A stretch of 64,000 nucleotides of DNA from Williamsia soli. Its GTDB lineage: Bacteria > Actinomycetota > Actinomycetes > Mycobacteriales > Mycobacteriaceae. Under the pieces are notes generated by a model. It searched no databases, was not told the DNA's origin, and was given only the letters and a program-made list of their open reading frames with translations. Both the position numbers and the translations under genes were made by a program. Shown here piece by piece: positions 33,245 to 41,564 of the stretch; within the stretch, counting starts at the first letter, position 1, and each line of letters opens with the position of its first letter. Location of the stretch: positions 62,001-126,000 of the forward strand of contig NZ_JAFRDR010000004.1 of NCBI RefSeq assembly GCF_017377795.1, written 5' to 3'.

Positions 33245-35053
33245 GTGGCACAACTCACAAGCATCGGAGCTTACGTGGCGAACGAAACCCGGAACAGTGT
33301 TGGACTACTCGATGTCGCCAAAGGCGCCCTGGGCATGGTTCCCGACCTTCCGGGGGTCATCCGGCACGCGCCCGGACTGATCCTGCGTCGCCCCAAAGCC
33401 GAGGCCACGATCGGCTCGGTCTTCGACGGGCTCGTCGCCAAGCACCCCGAACGTCCGTTCATCCGCTTCGAGGGCAAGTCGATCACCTACGGCGAGGCCA
33501 ATCGGCAGGTCAATCGTTACGCCGCGTTCTTCGGCAAGAACGGGGTCGGTGTCGGTGACGTCGTCGGAGTGCTCGCCAAGAACAAACCACAGACGCTGCT
33601 CGTCATGCTCGCCGCGGTCAAACTCGGCGCGATCGCCGGCATGCTCAATTACAACCAGCGCGGCCACGTGCTGAGCCACAGCCTCGGCATCCTCGACGCA
33701 ACCGTGCTCGTGGTGGATCCGGATGCCAAGGAAGCCCTCGACTCCATCGACAGGGCCGAAGCTCCCGACGTCACGGTCGATTTCGCGGAACTCGACGACG
33801 CGTCCGAGGGGCTGAGTGAAGAGAATCCATCCGTCACCGCTGGTCTTCCGGCGTCCACGAAGGCGTTCTACATCTTCACTTCGGGTACCACCGGAATGCC
33901 CAAGGCCAGCATCATGTCGCACTACCGGTGGATGACGAGTATGGACGGCATCGGCGGGATGGGTGTGCGGTTGCGGCACAGCGACACCATGTACTCCGCC
34001 CTGCCGCTATACCACAACAATGCGCTGACGGTTGCCCTGTCGTCGGTGCTCGCCTCGGGGGCGTGCCTGGCCATCGGCAAGTCGTTCTCTGCCTCGAAGT
34101 TCTGGGACGACATCATCCTCAACCGGGCCACCGCGTTCTGCTACATCGGGGAGTTGTGCCGGTACCTCATGGCACAGCCGGAGAAATCCACCGACCGCAG
34201 TCACGGTGTGAACATCATCGTCGGCAACGGGATGCGATCGGAGATCTGGGACGACTTCACCAAGCGTTTCGGCATCGAGCGGGTGGTCGAGTTCTATGGG
34301 GCCTCCGAACTGAATCTCGCCTTCATCAACGTCTTCAACCTCACCAAGACGGCGGGGTTCTGCCCGCTTCCGTTCAAGATCGTCGAATACGACGCCGAGA
34401 CCGGTGATCCCGAGCGCAACGCAGAAGGCAGACTGACGGCAGTACCGAAAGGTGGCTCCGGACTGCTGATCTCAGAGATCTCCGATCGCGTCCCATTCGA
34501 CGGGTACACCGACGAAGAGGCCTCGGACAAGAAGATCATCAAAGACGCGTTCAAGTCCGGGGACCGTTGGTTCAACTCGGGCGATCTGGTCCGGGATCTC
34601 GGGATGCACCACATCGCGTTCGTCGATCGGCTCGGGGACACGTTCCGGTGGAAGGGCGAGAATGTCGCCACCACCGAAGTGGAGGCCGAACTCGGCGGCG
34701 TCGACGCGATAGATCACTGCGTCGTCTACGGCGTCGAGGTGCCCGATACCGACGGGAAGGCCGGAATGGCTGCGGTGACCCTTCGCGACGGTCAGGAACT
34801 GGACCCGAAAGCGCTCGGCAAGCATCTCTACGACTCCCTGCCGGCATACGCGGTGCCGCTGTTCGTTCGCGTGGTCTCCGAACTCGAACAGACCTCGACG
34901 TTCAAGAACCGCAAGGTGGAATTGCGCGACGAGGGTTTCGCCGACGTCGGGGACGACAAGCTCTACGTCCTCAAAGGCAGCGACGACGGATATGTCGAGT
35001 TCTACGACGACTATCCGCAAGATGTCGCCGCGGCGAAGGTTCCGCGCGGCTAG
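33245..35053 (+). CDS. fadD6: Fatty acyl-CoA synthetase FadD6
   Basis: The 602-residue adenylate-forming enzyme matches Rv1206 FadD6, a very-long-chain acyl-CoA synthetase related to fatty acid transport proteins. Motifs seen are the ATP site FTSGTTGMPKASIMSH, the substrate segment YHNNALTVALSS, EFYGASELN and the hinge region DRLGDTFRWKGENVATTEVE. It activates fatty acids to acyl-CoA at the membrane or in the cytoplasm. GTG 33245 is chosen because a promoter-like pair of boxes lies directly upstream; the frame is open back to 33173. folP2 follows after 12 nt. Confidence 0.92.
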   Translation: MAQLTSIGAYVANETRNSVGLLDVAKGALGMVPDLPGVIRHAPGLILRRPKAEATIGSVFDGLVAKHPERPFIRFEGKSITYGEANRQVNRYAAFFGKNGVGVGDVVGVLAKNKPQTLLVMLAAVKLGAIAGMLNYNQRGHVLSHSLGILDATVLVVDPDAKEALDSIDRAEAPDVTVDFAELDDASEGLSEENPSVTAGLPASTKAFYIFTSGTTGMPKASIMSHYRWMTSMDGIGGMGVRLRHSDTMYSALPLYHNNALTVALSSVLASGACLAIGKSFSASKFWDDIILNRATAFCYIGELCRYLMAQPEKSTDRSHGVNIIVGNGMRSEIWDDFTKRFGIERVVEFYGASELNLAFINVFNLTKTAGFCPLPFKIVEYDAETGDPERNAEGRLTAVPKGGSGLLISEISDRVPFDGYTDEEASDKKIIKDAFKSGDRWFNSGDLVRDLGMHHIAFVDRLGDTFRWKGENVATTEVEAELGGVDAIDHCVVYGVEVPDTDGKAGMAAVTLRDGQELDPKALGKHLYDSLPAYAVPLFVRVVSELEQTSTFKNRKVELRDEGFADVGDDKLYVLKGSDDGYVEFYDDYPQDVAAAKVPRG

Positions 35054-35065
35054 GGGCCGGCTCAC

Positions 35066-35965
35066 ATGACGCTGCCCCAGCGCAGCCCGGCCGGGCCGTC
35101 CGTCTCGCCGACCCTGTGTGGCCGTCCCGTCGCCACCGACCGCGCCCTCGTCATGGCCATCGTCAATCGCACCCCGGACTCGTTTTACGATCGCGGATCA
35201 AGCTTCACCGACGACGCGGCGAAGTCACGGGTCGACCAGGTGGTGGCCGAAGGCGCGGACGTCGTCGACATCGGTGGGGTGAAGGCAGGGCCCGGTGCGG
35301 ATGTCGACGCCGCCGAGGAGACGCGCCGTGTGTTGCCGATGATCGAGTGGATCCGGGGCAGGCACCCCGATCTGATCATCAGCATCGACACCTGGCGCGC
35401 CGAGGTGGCCCGCGCGACCGTCGCGGCCGGCGCCGACCTGATCAACGACACCTGGTCGGGTGCCGATCCCGAATTGGTGGCCGTGGCCGCCGAGATGTCG
35501 GCGGGCATCGTCTGCTCCCACACCGGTGGGGCCGTCCCACGCACCCGGCCGCACCGCGTGCGGTATCCGGATGTGGTCGCGGATGTGCACAGTGAACTCA
35601 CCCGTGCTGCCGATCATGCGTTGGCCAGTGGCGTCAGACAAGATTCGATCGTGATCGACCCCACCCACGATTTCGGGAAGAACACTCATCACGGGCTCGC
35701 TTTGTTACGCCACGTGAACGTTCTGGTTAATACCGGTTGGCCAGTGCTGATGGCGCTCAGCAACAAGGATTTTGTAGGGGAGACTCTGGGTGTAGGCCTG
35801 GAAGATCGGCTGGAGGGAACTCTCGCCGCGACCGCACTTGCCGCCTCGGCCGGGGCTCGCGTGTTTCGCGTACACGAGGTTGCCGCCACTCGAAGGGTGG
35901 TCGATATGGTTGCCGCTGTGAACGGAACCAGACCACCCACCCGAACAGTAAGGGGTTTGGCATGA
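35066..35965 (+). CDS. folP2: Dihydropteroate synthase homologue FolP2
   Basis: The 299-residue TIM-barrel protein has the pterin-binding family blocks MAIVNRTPDSFYDRG, VDIGG, SIDTWRAEVA, LINDTWSG and DPTHDFGKN. By gene order (fadD6-folP2-gpgS) it is Rv1207 FolP2 and not the main FolP1. In mycobacteria FolP2 does not replace FolP1 in folate synthesis and its true role is unsettled. Relative to FolP1 the loop after NRTPDSF is changed (YDRG instead of SDGG). The last codons overlap the start of gpgS by 4 nt, so the genes are coupled. Confidence 0.87.
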   Translation: MTLPQRSPAGPSVSPTLCGRPVATDRALVMAIVNRTPDSFYDRGSSFTDDAAKSRVDQVVAEGADVVDIGGVKAGPGADVDAAEETRRVLPMIEWIRGRHPDLIISIDTWRAEVARATVAAGADLINDTWSGADPELVAVAAEMSAGIVCSHTGGAVPRTRPHRVRYPDVVADVHSELTRAADHALASGVRQDSIVIDPTHDFGKNTHHGLALLRHVNVLVNTGWPVLMALSNKDFVGETLGVGLEDRLEGTLAATALAASAGARVFRVHEVAATRRVVDMVAAVNGTRPPTRTVRGLA

Positions 35966-36996
35966 CCGCTGGGAAGCAAGTCACTGGAAAGTCCGACCGT
36001 GCCTGGACGCCGATTGCGTCCGCACCCGACAGCAGACTGAAAGGCCGGAGCTCGCCTCACTCCGTGTGGGCGGCCGATCACAGCTGGGATCGTCCCGATT
36101 GGACCGTCGACGAGCTCGTCGCGGCGAAGAACGGCCGCACCGTCTCGGTGGTGTTGCCCGCACTCAACGAAGAAGAGACCGTGGCCGACGTCATCGCGTC
36201 GATCCGCCCGCTCCTCGGCACCCTCGTCGACGAGCTGATCGTGCTCGACTCGGGCTCCACCGATGCCACAGCGGAACGCGCACTCGCTGCGGGCGCTCAG
36301 GTCATCACCCGCGAGGAAGCCGTTCCCGAGGTAGAGCCCGTGCGAGGGAAGGGCGAGGTGCTCTGGCGCTCGCTCGCCGCCACCACCGGCGACCTGATCG
36401 CGTTCGTCGACTCCGACCTGATCGATCCGGATCCGATGTTCGTGCCCAAACTCCTCGGCCCACTTCTCATCAACGAGGAGATCCAGCTGGTGAAAGGCTT
36501 CTACCGGCGGCCGCTACGCACCGGGCAGGTCGAGGACGCCAACGGGGGAGGCCGGGTCACCGAACTCGTCGCCCGACCGCTGCTGGCCTCGTTCAAACCC
36601 GAACTCACCGCGGTACTCCAGCCGCTGGGGGGCGAATACGCGGGAACACGCGAGCTGCTGTGCGCAGTGCCGTTCGCTCCCGGGTACGGGGTGGAGATCG
36701 GCCTGCTGGTCGACACCTACGACCGTTACGGCATGGCCGGTATCGGCCAGGTCAACCTGGGGGTGCGGACGCACCGCAACCGTCCCCTGGTGGAGCTCGG
36801 TGTGATGAGCAGGCAGATCGTCGGAACCCTGATGGGCAGGTGCGGCATCGAGGACTCGGGCGTCGGACTGACCCAGTTCAAGATCCAGCCGGACGGCACC
36901 TTCTCCCCGAAGACCACCGACGTCTACCTCACCGATCGGCCGGCGATGAACACACTGCGGCCCGCGGTCGCGGAGCGTAGTCGCCGCGCCTCCTAG
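35962..36996 (+). CDS. gpgS: Glucosyl-3-phosphoglycerate synthase GpgS
   Basis: The 344-residue GT81-family enzyme matches Rv1208. It has VVLPALNEEETV for nucleotide-sugar binding, GSTDAT, the metal-binding DSD motif in FVDSDLIDPDP, and the acceptor-side KGFYRRPL. It transfers glucose from UDP-glucose to 3-phosphoglycerate, the first step of methylglucose lipopolysaccharide synthesis. ATG 35962 overlaps the folP2 stop. A perfect hairpin lies 24 nt after its stop. The maltose-1-phosphate pathway genes glgM and glgC, about 4 kb downstream, serve related polysaccharides. Confidence 0.93.
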   Translation: MTAGKQVTGKSDRAWTPIASAPDSRLKGRSSPHSVWAADHSWDRPDWTVDELVAAKNGRTVSVVLPALNEEETVADVIASIRPLLGTLVDELIVLDSGSTDATAERALAAGAQVITREEAVPEVEPVRGKGEVLWRSLAATTGDLIAFVDSDLIDPDPMFVPKLLGPLLINEEIQLVKGFYRRPLRTGQVEDANGGGRVTELVARPLLASFKPELTAVLQPLGGEYAGTRELLCAVPFAPGYGVEIGLLVDTYDRYGMAGIGQVNLGVRTHRNRPLVELGVMSRQIVGTLMGRCGIEDSGVGLTQFKIQPDGTFSPKTTDVYLTDRPAMNTLRPAVAERSRRAS

Positions 36997-37020
36997 CTCC
37001 ACCCGATCCGCTTTCACGAC

Positions 37021-37046
37021 GACGAGCCGCCGATAGGCGGCTCGTC
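37021..37046 (+). terminator. Hairpin terminator after gpgS
   Basis: Perfect 11-nt arms GACGAGCCGCC (37021-37031) and GGCGGCTCGTC (37036-37046) flank a GATA tetraloop, followed by TTCGTAT. It ends the fadD6-folP2-gpgS transcript. Confidence 0.75.
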
Positions 37047-37093
37047 TTCGTATATCCGGCTCGTCCATGGATCCGGCACGCTATCGTAGAAAC

Positions 37094-37107
37094 TAGAACA
37101 TGTTCTA
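37094..37107. promoter_or_regulatory. KstR-type operator
   Basis: TAGAACATGTTCTA is a perfect 14-nt palindrome that matches the KstR motif TnnAACnnGTTnnA at every fixed position. It lies 16 nt upstream of the SDR start and overlaps the place where RNA polymerase would bind (TATCGT at 37082 could be the -10). KstR is the TetR-family repressor of cholesterol catabolism in mycobacteria and rhodococci, released by 3-oxo-4-cholestenoyl-CoA. The regulator gene is not in this window. Confidence 0.7.
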
Positions 37108-37123
37108 ACTACGGGAGTTGTCA

Positions 37124-37996
37124 ATGTCGGGTTCGATGTCGGGGAAATCAGTTCTGGTCACCGGAGGTGGCAGCGGGATCGGCGAGGGGATCGCGGCGCT
37201 GCTCGCCGAACGTGGTGCCCAGGTCACCATCCTGGGGCGCAATGCCGAGCGACTGGGTGCGGTCGCGGAAAAGCTCAACGCCGCAGCCGGCGGGTCGTCG
37301 GTGCTGGGACATTCCGCCGACATCACCGACGAGGACCAGGTTGCGAACGCGGTTGCGGTGGCCACCGCGCGTACCGGCCGGCTCGACGGCATCGTCGCCT
37401 GTGCGGGCGGCAGTGAAACGATCGGACCGATCACCCAGATGGACACCGAGGCCTGGAAGCGGACCGTGGACCTCAATCTCAACGGCACCATGTTCACGAT
37501 CAAACACGGTGCGCGAGAGCTCGTTCGCGGTGGAGGCGGCGCAATCGTCGCCATCTCGTCCATCGCAGCCAGCAACACCCACCGGTGGTTCGGCGCATAC
37601 GGTGTCACCAAGTCCGGGGTCGACCATCTGGTGGCCTTGGCTGCAGATGAGCTGGGCGCGAGCAATGTTCGTGTCAATGGCATCCGACCGGGGCTGACCC
37701 GCACCGAACTCGTCGGGATGATCACCCAGGATCCCGCGCTGAGCGAGGACTACCGCGTCAGCACGCCGCTGCAAAGAGTCGGAGAGGTCGAGGACATCGC
37801 GGGCCTGGCGCTGTTCCTGCTCGGCGAGGAGTCCACCTGGATCACGGGACAGGTGATCAACGTCGACGGTGGTCAGATGTTGCGTCGCGGACCGGATTTC
37901 AGTTCGATGCTCGAGCCGCTGTTCGGCGCGGAAGGACTGCGCGGTGTGGTGGCCGTGCCGGACGGACAGGTCTCGGATGAGGTGGCGGCATCATGA
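37124..37996 (+). CDS. Short-chain dehydrogenase/reductase (SDR), KstR-controlled
   Basis: The 290-residue protein has the NAD(P) motif TGGGSGIG near the N-terminus, ACAGG in place of NAG, the SSIAAS strand with the catalytic Ser, and the YGVTK active site. It ends with an extra tail of about 30 residues after the GQVINVDGG segment. ATG 37124 has GGAG 6 nt upstream. A perfect KstR-type operator directly precedes it, which suggests a role in sterol or related side-chain catabolism. It overlaps the acetoacetate-decarboxylase-like gene by 4 nt. The exact substrate is unknown. Confidence 0.85.
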   Translation: MSGSMSGKSVLVTGGGSGIGEGIAALLAERGAQVTILGRNAERLGAVAEKLNAAAGGSSVLGHSADITDEDQVANAVAVATARTGRLDGIVACAGGSETIGPITQMDTEAWKRTVDLNLNGTMFTIKHGARELVRGGGGAIVAISSIAASNTHRWFGAYGVTKSGVDHLVALAADELGASNVRVNGIRPGLTRTELVGMITQDPALSEDYRVSTPLQRVGEVEDIAGLALFLLGEESTWITGQVINVDGGQMLRRGPDFSSMLEPLFGAEGLRGVVAVPDGQVSDEVAAS

Positions 37997-38733
37997 CCGC
38001 TCACGACGTGCTGGGCACGGCGATCGAGATGCCGGTCCGAATCCGGCAGGCGAGTTGCTTCGTGGCCGGGTTCACGGCGTCGGCGGGCGCTGTCCAGTCC
38101 GCCATCGCCCACACCGGCCTGGAAGTCCTGCGCATCAGGCCGGGCCGCGCGATGTGCATGCTCGTCTTCGTCGACTACGTGGACGGTGATCTGGGCCCGT
38201 ACAACGAGTTCGGCGTCTGCGTGCTGGTCGCCGACCGGGAACGGCCCGGGCAGTCGATGGTGCGCAACCTGAAGGATCTCGCCGGCGGACAGGCCCGGGC
38301 ACTGGTGCACCGACTGCCGGTCGACGGTGAGTTCACGCTCGCGGCTGGGCGCGGGATCTGGGGCTTTCCCAAGACGCTTGCCGAGTTCGACGTCGATCAC
38401 CAGAGCCGGACCAAACGTGGGGTGGTCACCGAGGGCGGTCAGATGATCGCTGCGTTGACCGTGCGGCCGGGTGTCAAGGTGCCCGATTCGCCCGCCTCGG
38501 CGGTGCTGCGGGCGTATTCGCACCTCGACGGGGTCACCCGCGAGACGCCATGGGTGCTGAACAACACCGCAGACACGCGCACCCGACTCGGCGGTGCGCA
38601 GCTGCAGTTGGGCTCGCACCCGATCGCCGATGAGCTGCGGACGTTCGAACTCTCTCGCCGCGCACTGATGACGTCCTCTGTGGGGAAGATCGAGATGACC
38701 TTCGAGGACGCCGAGGTCGTGGCAAGGAGCTGA
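37993..38733 (+). CDS. Acetoacetate decarboxylase-like protein
   Basis: The 246-residue protein has the ADC-family core: RIRPGRAMCMLVFVDY-type strand, YNEFGVCVLV, and the GIWGFPKTLAEF loop that carries the Lys equivalent of the Schiff-base Lys in acetoacetate decarboxylase (EYPKK/GYPKK in relatives). Family members include decarboxylases and hydratase/aldolase-like enzymes with keto acids. It is translationally coupled to the SDR gene and shares its KstR-type control region, so the pair probably works on one pathway intermediate, for example a beta-keto acid made by the SDR. That is inference. Confidence 0.8.
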   Translation: MTAHDVLGTAIEMPVRIRQASCFVAGFTASAGAVQSAIAHTGLEVLRIRPGRAMCMLVFVDYVDGDLGPYNEFGVCVLVADRERPGQSMVRNLKDLAGGQARALVHRLPVDGEFTLAAGRGIWGFPKTLAEFDVDHQSRTKRGVVTEGGQMIAALTVRPGVKVPDSPASAVLRAYSHLDGVTRETPWVLNNTADTRTRLGGAQLQLGSHPIADELRTFELSRRALMTSSVGKIEMTFEDAEVVARS

Positions 38734-38767
38734 CGCGGGCAAGCGCCCACCGTGGGATAGTGGTGAA

Positions 38768-39088
38768 GTGCTGACACTACTTCTGTACCTGGTGATCATG
38801 GTGGCGGTGATCGGGGTCGTGTTCGCGGTGGTCTGGCGGGTTTTCGGACGTTCAGAGGATCTGCCACCGCTGGAAAAAGGGACAACGCTGACGCGGTTGC
38901 CACGGGCGGGCATCACCGGCGATGACGTTCGGGGACTACGTTTTGCACAGGTGACCCGGGGTTACAAGGCCGGCGAGGTGGACTGGGCGCTGGAGAAGTT
39001 GGCACGAGAGATCGACGAATTGCGGAACGCCCTGCACGACCTGCAGGCGCGGGATGAGATCGAAAGCCCAGCGCAAGGGGCAGAATAA
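38768..39088 (+). CDS. DivIVA-domain-containing small membrane protein (Rv1209-like)
   Basis: The 106-residue protein has one N-terminal membrane helix (about 3-26), then a cytoplasmic part with VRGLRFAQVTRGYKAGEVDWALEKLAREID, summarised as the FxxxxRGYxxxEVDxxL pattern of DivIVA-type N-terminal domains. It takes the place of Rv1209 in the gpgS-glgM neighbourhood. DivIVA-like proteins bind curved membrane or scaffold growth sites; a role in envelope growth is only suggested. GTG 38768 is the start. M. tuberculosis has tagA after Rv1209; no tagA is seen here. Confidence 0.8.
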   Translation: MLTLLLYLVIMVAVIGVVFAVVWRVFGRSEDLPPLEKGTTLTRLPRAGITGDDVRGLRFAQVTRGYKAGEVDWALEKLAREIDELRNALHDLQARDEIESPAQGAE

Positions 39089-39221
39089 CCTGAGCCGGGT
39101 CCGTAGTATGGAATCGGAATCCAAGCAACGTGAACCGCGCGGTGTCCAACGATTGATGGCACCAACCTAATAAGATCAGACTTCGACGCCGACTGCGGCA
39201 GCGAATCTGAAGGGAGCAGAG

Positions 39222-39395
39222 ATGGCGGCGATGAAGCCACGGACCGGGGACGGTCCCCTTGAAGCAGCCAAGGAAGGGCGAGGAATCGTCGTGCGCATAC
39301 CTATCGAGGGCGGCGGCCGACTGGTAGTCGAGCTGACGGCCGATGAGGCAGCTGCACTGGGTGAGGAATTGCGTGGGGTGACCACCGCTTCGTAG
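39222..39395 (+). CDS. DUF3117 small conserved protein (Rv1211-like)
   Basis: The 57-residue protein begins MAAMKPRTGDGPLEAAKEG and contains RIPIEGGGRLVVELTADEAAAL, nearly identical to remembered Rv1211 and other DUF3117 proteins. It has an AAGGGAG ribosome site before ATG 39222. Its function is unknown. The small size and strong conservation across mycolic-acid bacteria suggest a core role. It lies 34 nt upstream of the rRNA methyltransferase gene. Confidence 0.88.
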   Translation: MAAMKPRTGDGPLEAAKEGRGIVVRIPIEGGGRLVVELTADEAAALGEELRGVTTAS

Positions 39396-39429
39396 CGGGG
39401 TCAGATCAACCAGAAGGAGACGATCGACC

Positions 39430-40266
39430 GTGCTTTCCGCAGTGGTCGATCTGTTGTGTTGTCCGGTGTGCCGGGCCCCGTTCGAGCGTGCCGATCGCAC
39501 GCTCTGGTGTGGCCAGGGGCATAGCTTCGACCTGGCCAGGCAGGGGTACGTCACCCTGCTGGGCGGCGCCGGCAACAATTTTCGTTCGGATACCACCGAA
39601 ATGCTCGCCGCCCGAACACGTTTCCTCGATGGCGGCTTCTTCGACCCCATCATGCGCGCGGTCAACGAGGAGTGTGCGGACGACTCCGCCATCCTCGACA
39701 TGGGTGCCGGCACCGGGCATTACCTCGCTGCGGCGGTCCGTCATTGCGGCGGGCGCGGGGTGGGTGTGGACCTTTCCAAGCTGGCCGCCAGGCAGATCAG
39801 TCGACTCGACGGCCGGATCGGCGCGGTCGTCGCCGACGGCTGGCAACCATTTCCGATCGCCGACGGCGTGATCGATGTTGCGTTGTCGATCTTCTCACCG
39901 CGTAACGTGGCCGAGTTCGCCCGTGTGCTCGCGCCCGGCGGGCGACTGGTCGTGGTCTCGCCCACGCCGCGGCACCTGACCGAGGTCGTCGGGAGTGTCG
40001 GGATGATCGGGGTGGACAAGGAAAAGTCCGTACGGATCGGCAACAGTATGGCCGGCTACTTCACCCGTACCGAAAGATCGTTGTTGGAGTATCCGATCAC
40101 GTTGTCCCACAGCCAGGTTGTCGACGTGGTGCTGATGGGCCCGTCGGCATTCCACCTGACCGAACACCATGTGACCTCGCAGCTGACCGGGTACGCCGAC
40201 CCGATGACGGTCACGGTATCCGTGACGGCCGCGGTGTATCAAGCTGATTCGGTGACCGACTCGTAG
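39430..40266 (+). CDS. rRNA guanine-N1 methyltransferase, RlmA family
   Basis: The 278-residue protein has an N-terminal zinc finger (CCPVC, then CGQGHSFD) followed by DLARQGYVTLLGG, the signature of RlmA(I)/(II) enzymes, and a SAM-binding domain with ILDMGAGTGHY. Relatives methylate G745 or G748 of 23S rRNA in domain II, and RlmA(II)/TlrB confers resistance to tylosin-type macrolides. Which base is the target cannot be told here. GTG 39430 has AAGGAG about 9 nt upstream. Its end overlaps the convergent glgM gene by 28 nt. Confidence 0.85.
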   Translation: MLSAVVDLLCCPVCRAPFERADRTLWCGQGHSFDLARQGYVTLLGGAGNNFRSDTTEMLAARTRFLDGGFFDPIMRAVNEECADDSAILDMGAGTGHYLAAAVRHCGGRGVGVDLSKLAARQISRLDGRIGAVVADGWQPFPIADGVIDVALSIFSPRNVAEFARVLAPGGRLVVVSPTPRHLTEVVGSVGMIGVDKEKSVRIGNSMAGYFTRTERSLLEYPITLSHSQVVDVVLMGPSAFHLTEHHVTSQLTGYADPMTVTVSVTAAVYQADSVTDS

Positions 40267-41411
40267 ATCTTCATGGTCTGTTCGGCAATCGAATCCCACG
40301 AGAACTCAGCGATCGCACGTTCTCGCCCGGCGACGCCCATCGCGGTGGCCAGGGTGGGGTCGGCGATGACCCGGTTGACCGCTGCCGCGAGGTCGTGTTC
40401 GAAGTCGTCTGTCCTGTCTTCGTCGTAGTGCACCAGTAGTCCGGTGACCTCGTCGCGGACCACCTCGGGTATGCCGCCCACGTCCGAGGCGACGACCGCA
40501 GTGCCGCAGGCCATCGCCTCGAGATTGACGATGCCGAGCGGTTCGTAGATCGACGGACATACGAAAACGTCTGCTGCTGAAAGTATCTCGCGGATCTTTT
40601 CGAGAGGGAGCATCTCGCGTACCCAGAAGACGCCGTTGCGGGCTTTCGAGAGTCTGTCGACGGCGTCCGCGATCTCGGCCCCGATCTCGGGGGTGTCCGG
40701 GGCTCCGGCACACAGCACGAGCTGTAGATCGGGATCCATGTGATGGGCCGCGGCGACGAGGTGGCGAACCCCCTTCTGACGCGTGATCCGGCCGACGAAC
40801 ACCGCGATCGGCCGATCGGGGTCGACGCCGATCTCACGCAACACCGACGTCGCCTCGTCGGGCGCGCTGGAGGGCTGCCACTTCACGGTGTCTATACCGT
40901 TGCGAACCACGTGGACCTTGTCGGGGTCCAGCCGGGGGTAGGCGTCGCAGACGTCGATTCGCATGCCCGAGCTGACGGCGATCACCGCGTCGGCGTACTC
41001 GACGGCGTTCTTCTCCACCCAGCTCGACACCCGGTATCCGCCGCCGAGCTGCTCTGCCTTCCACGGCCTGCGGGGCTCGAGTGAATGTGCGGTCAACACA
41101 TGGGGAATACCGTGCAGCTGTCCGGCGAGATGTCCGGCCAGCCCGGTGTACCAGGTGTGCGAATGGGCCACCTGGGCGCCCTCGGCCGCAACGGCCATCC
41201 GCAGATCCGCCGACAGCGTGGTGATCGCGGGGTTGGCGCCGACGAGTTCCGGGTCCACGCCATAGACGTGTGCGTCCTCGCGTGGAGCGCCCATGCAATG
41301 CACGTCGACCGTGGCGAGCCGGCGCAGGTGAGCGACCAATTCGGTGACGTGTACGCCGGCTCCGCCGTACACCTCTGGCGGGTATTCCCTGGTCATCATT
41401 GCCACGCGCAT
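40239..41411 (-). CDS. glgM: Alpha-maltose-1-phosphate synthase GlgM (GT4)
   Basis: The 390-residue GT4 glycosyltransferase matches Rv1212c. It has the N-terminal REYPPEVYGGAGVHV donor loop and the C-terminal EPLGIVNLEAMACG motif (E-x7-E). GlgM joins ADP-glucose and glucose-1-phosphate into maltose-1-phosphate, which feeds GlgE-dependent alpha-glucan synthesis. It is divergent from glgC, which makes ADP-glucose, the same arrangement as in M. tuberculosis. ATG 41411 has a -10 box TAGCGT 7 nt upstream. The old name glgA is also used for this protein. Confidence 0.92.
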   Translation of the reverse strand: MRVAMMTREYPPEVYGGAGVHVTELVAHLRRLATVDVHCMGAPREDAHVYGVDPELVGANPAITTLSADLRMAVAAEGAQVAHSHTWYTGLAGHLAGQLHGIPHVLTAHSLEPRRPWKAEQLGGGYRVSSWVEKNAVEYADAVIAVSSGMRIDVCDAYPRLDPDKVHVVRNGIDTVKWQPSSAPDEATSVLREIGVDPDRPIAVFVGRITRQKGVRHLVAAAHHMDPDLQLVLCAGAPDTPEIGAEIADAVDRLSKARNGVFWVREMLPLEKIREILSAADVFVCPSIYEPLGIVNLEAMACGTAVVASDVGGIPEVVRDEVTGLLVHYDEDRTDDFEHDLAAAVNRVIADPTLATAMGVAGRERAIAEFSWDSIAEQTMKIYESVTESA

Positions 41412-41418
41412 ACTCCAA

Positions 41419-41424
41419 ACGCTA
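41419..41424 (-). promoter_or_regulatory. -10 box of glgM, probable leaderless start
   Basis: Read on the minus strand, TAGCGT (TANNNT) lies 7 nt before the glgM ATG at 41411. GGAG is only one base from the start codon, too close to serve as a ribosome site. Confidence 0.45.
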
Positions 41425-41552
41425 ATGGTCCGGTGGCTTCGGCGCCAAGTGCGCGGGAAAATTGCCTCGACACAATCGTGGAGAATTGTCCCGACGTGAC
41501 AAGCGATTTCGACGGATCGGCCGGTCCTATGGCCGCGGCGTCGGATGCCGGA

Positions 41553-41558
41553 TAGGTT
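41553..41558 (+). promoter_or_regulatory. -10 box of glgC, probable leaderless start
   Basis: TAGGTT lies 6 nt before GTG 41565. The identical hexamer and spacing occur before the WS/DGAT-like gene at 1102. Confidence 0.5.
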
Positions 41559-41564
41559 TAAGGG

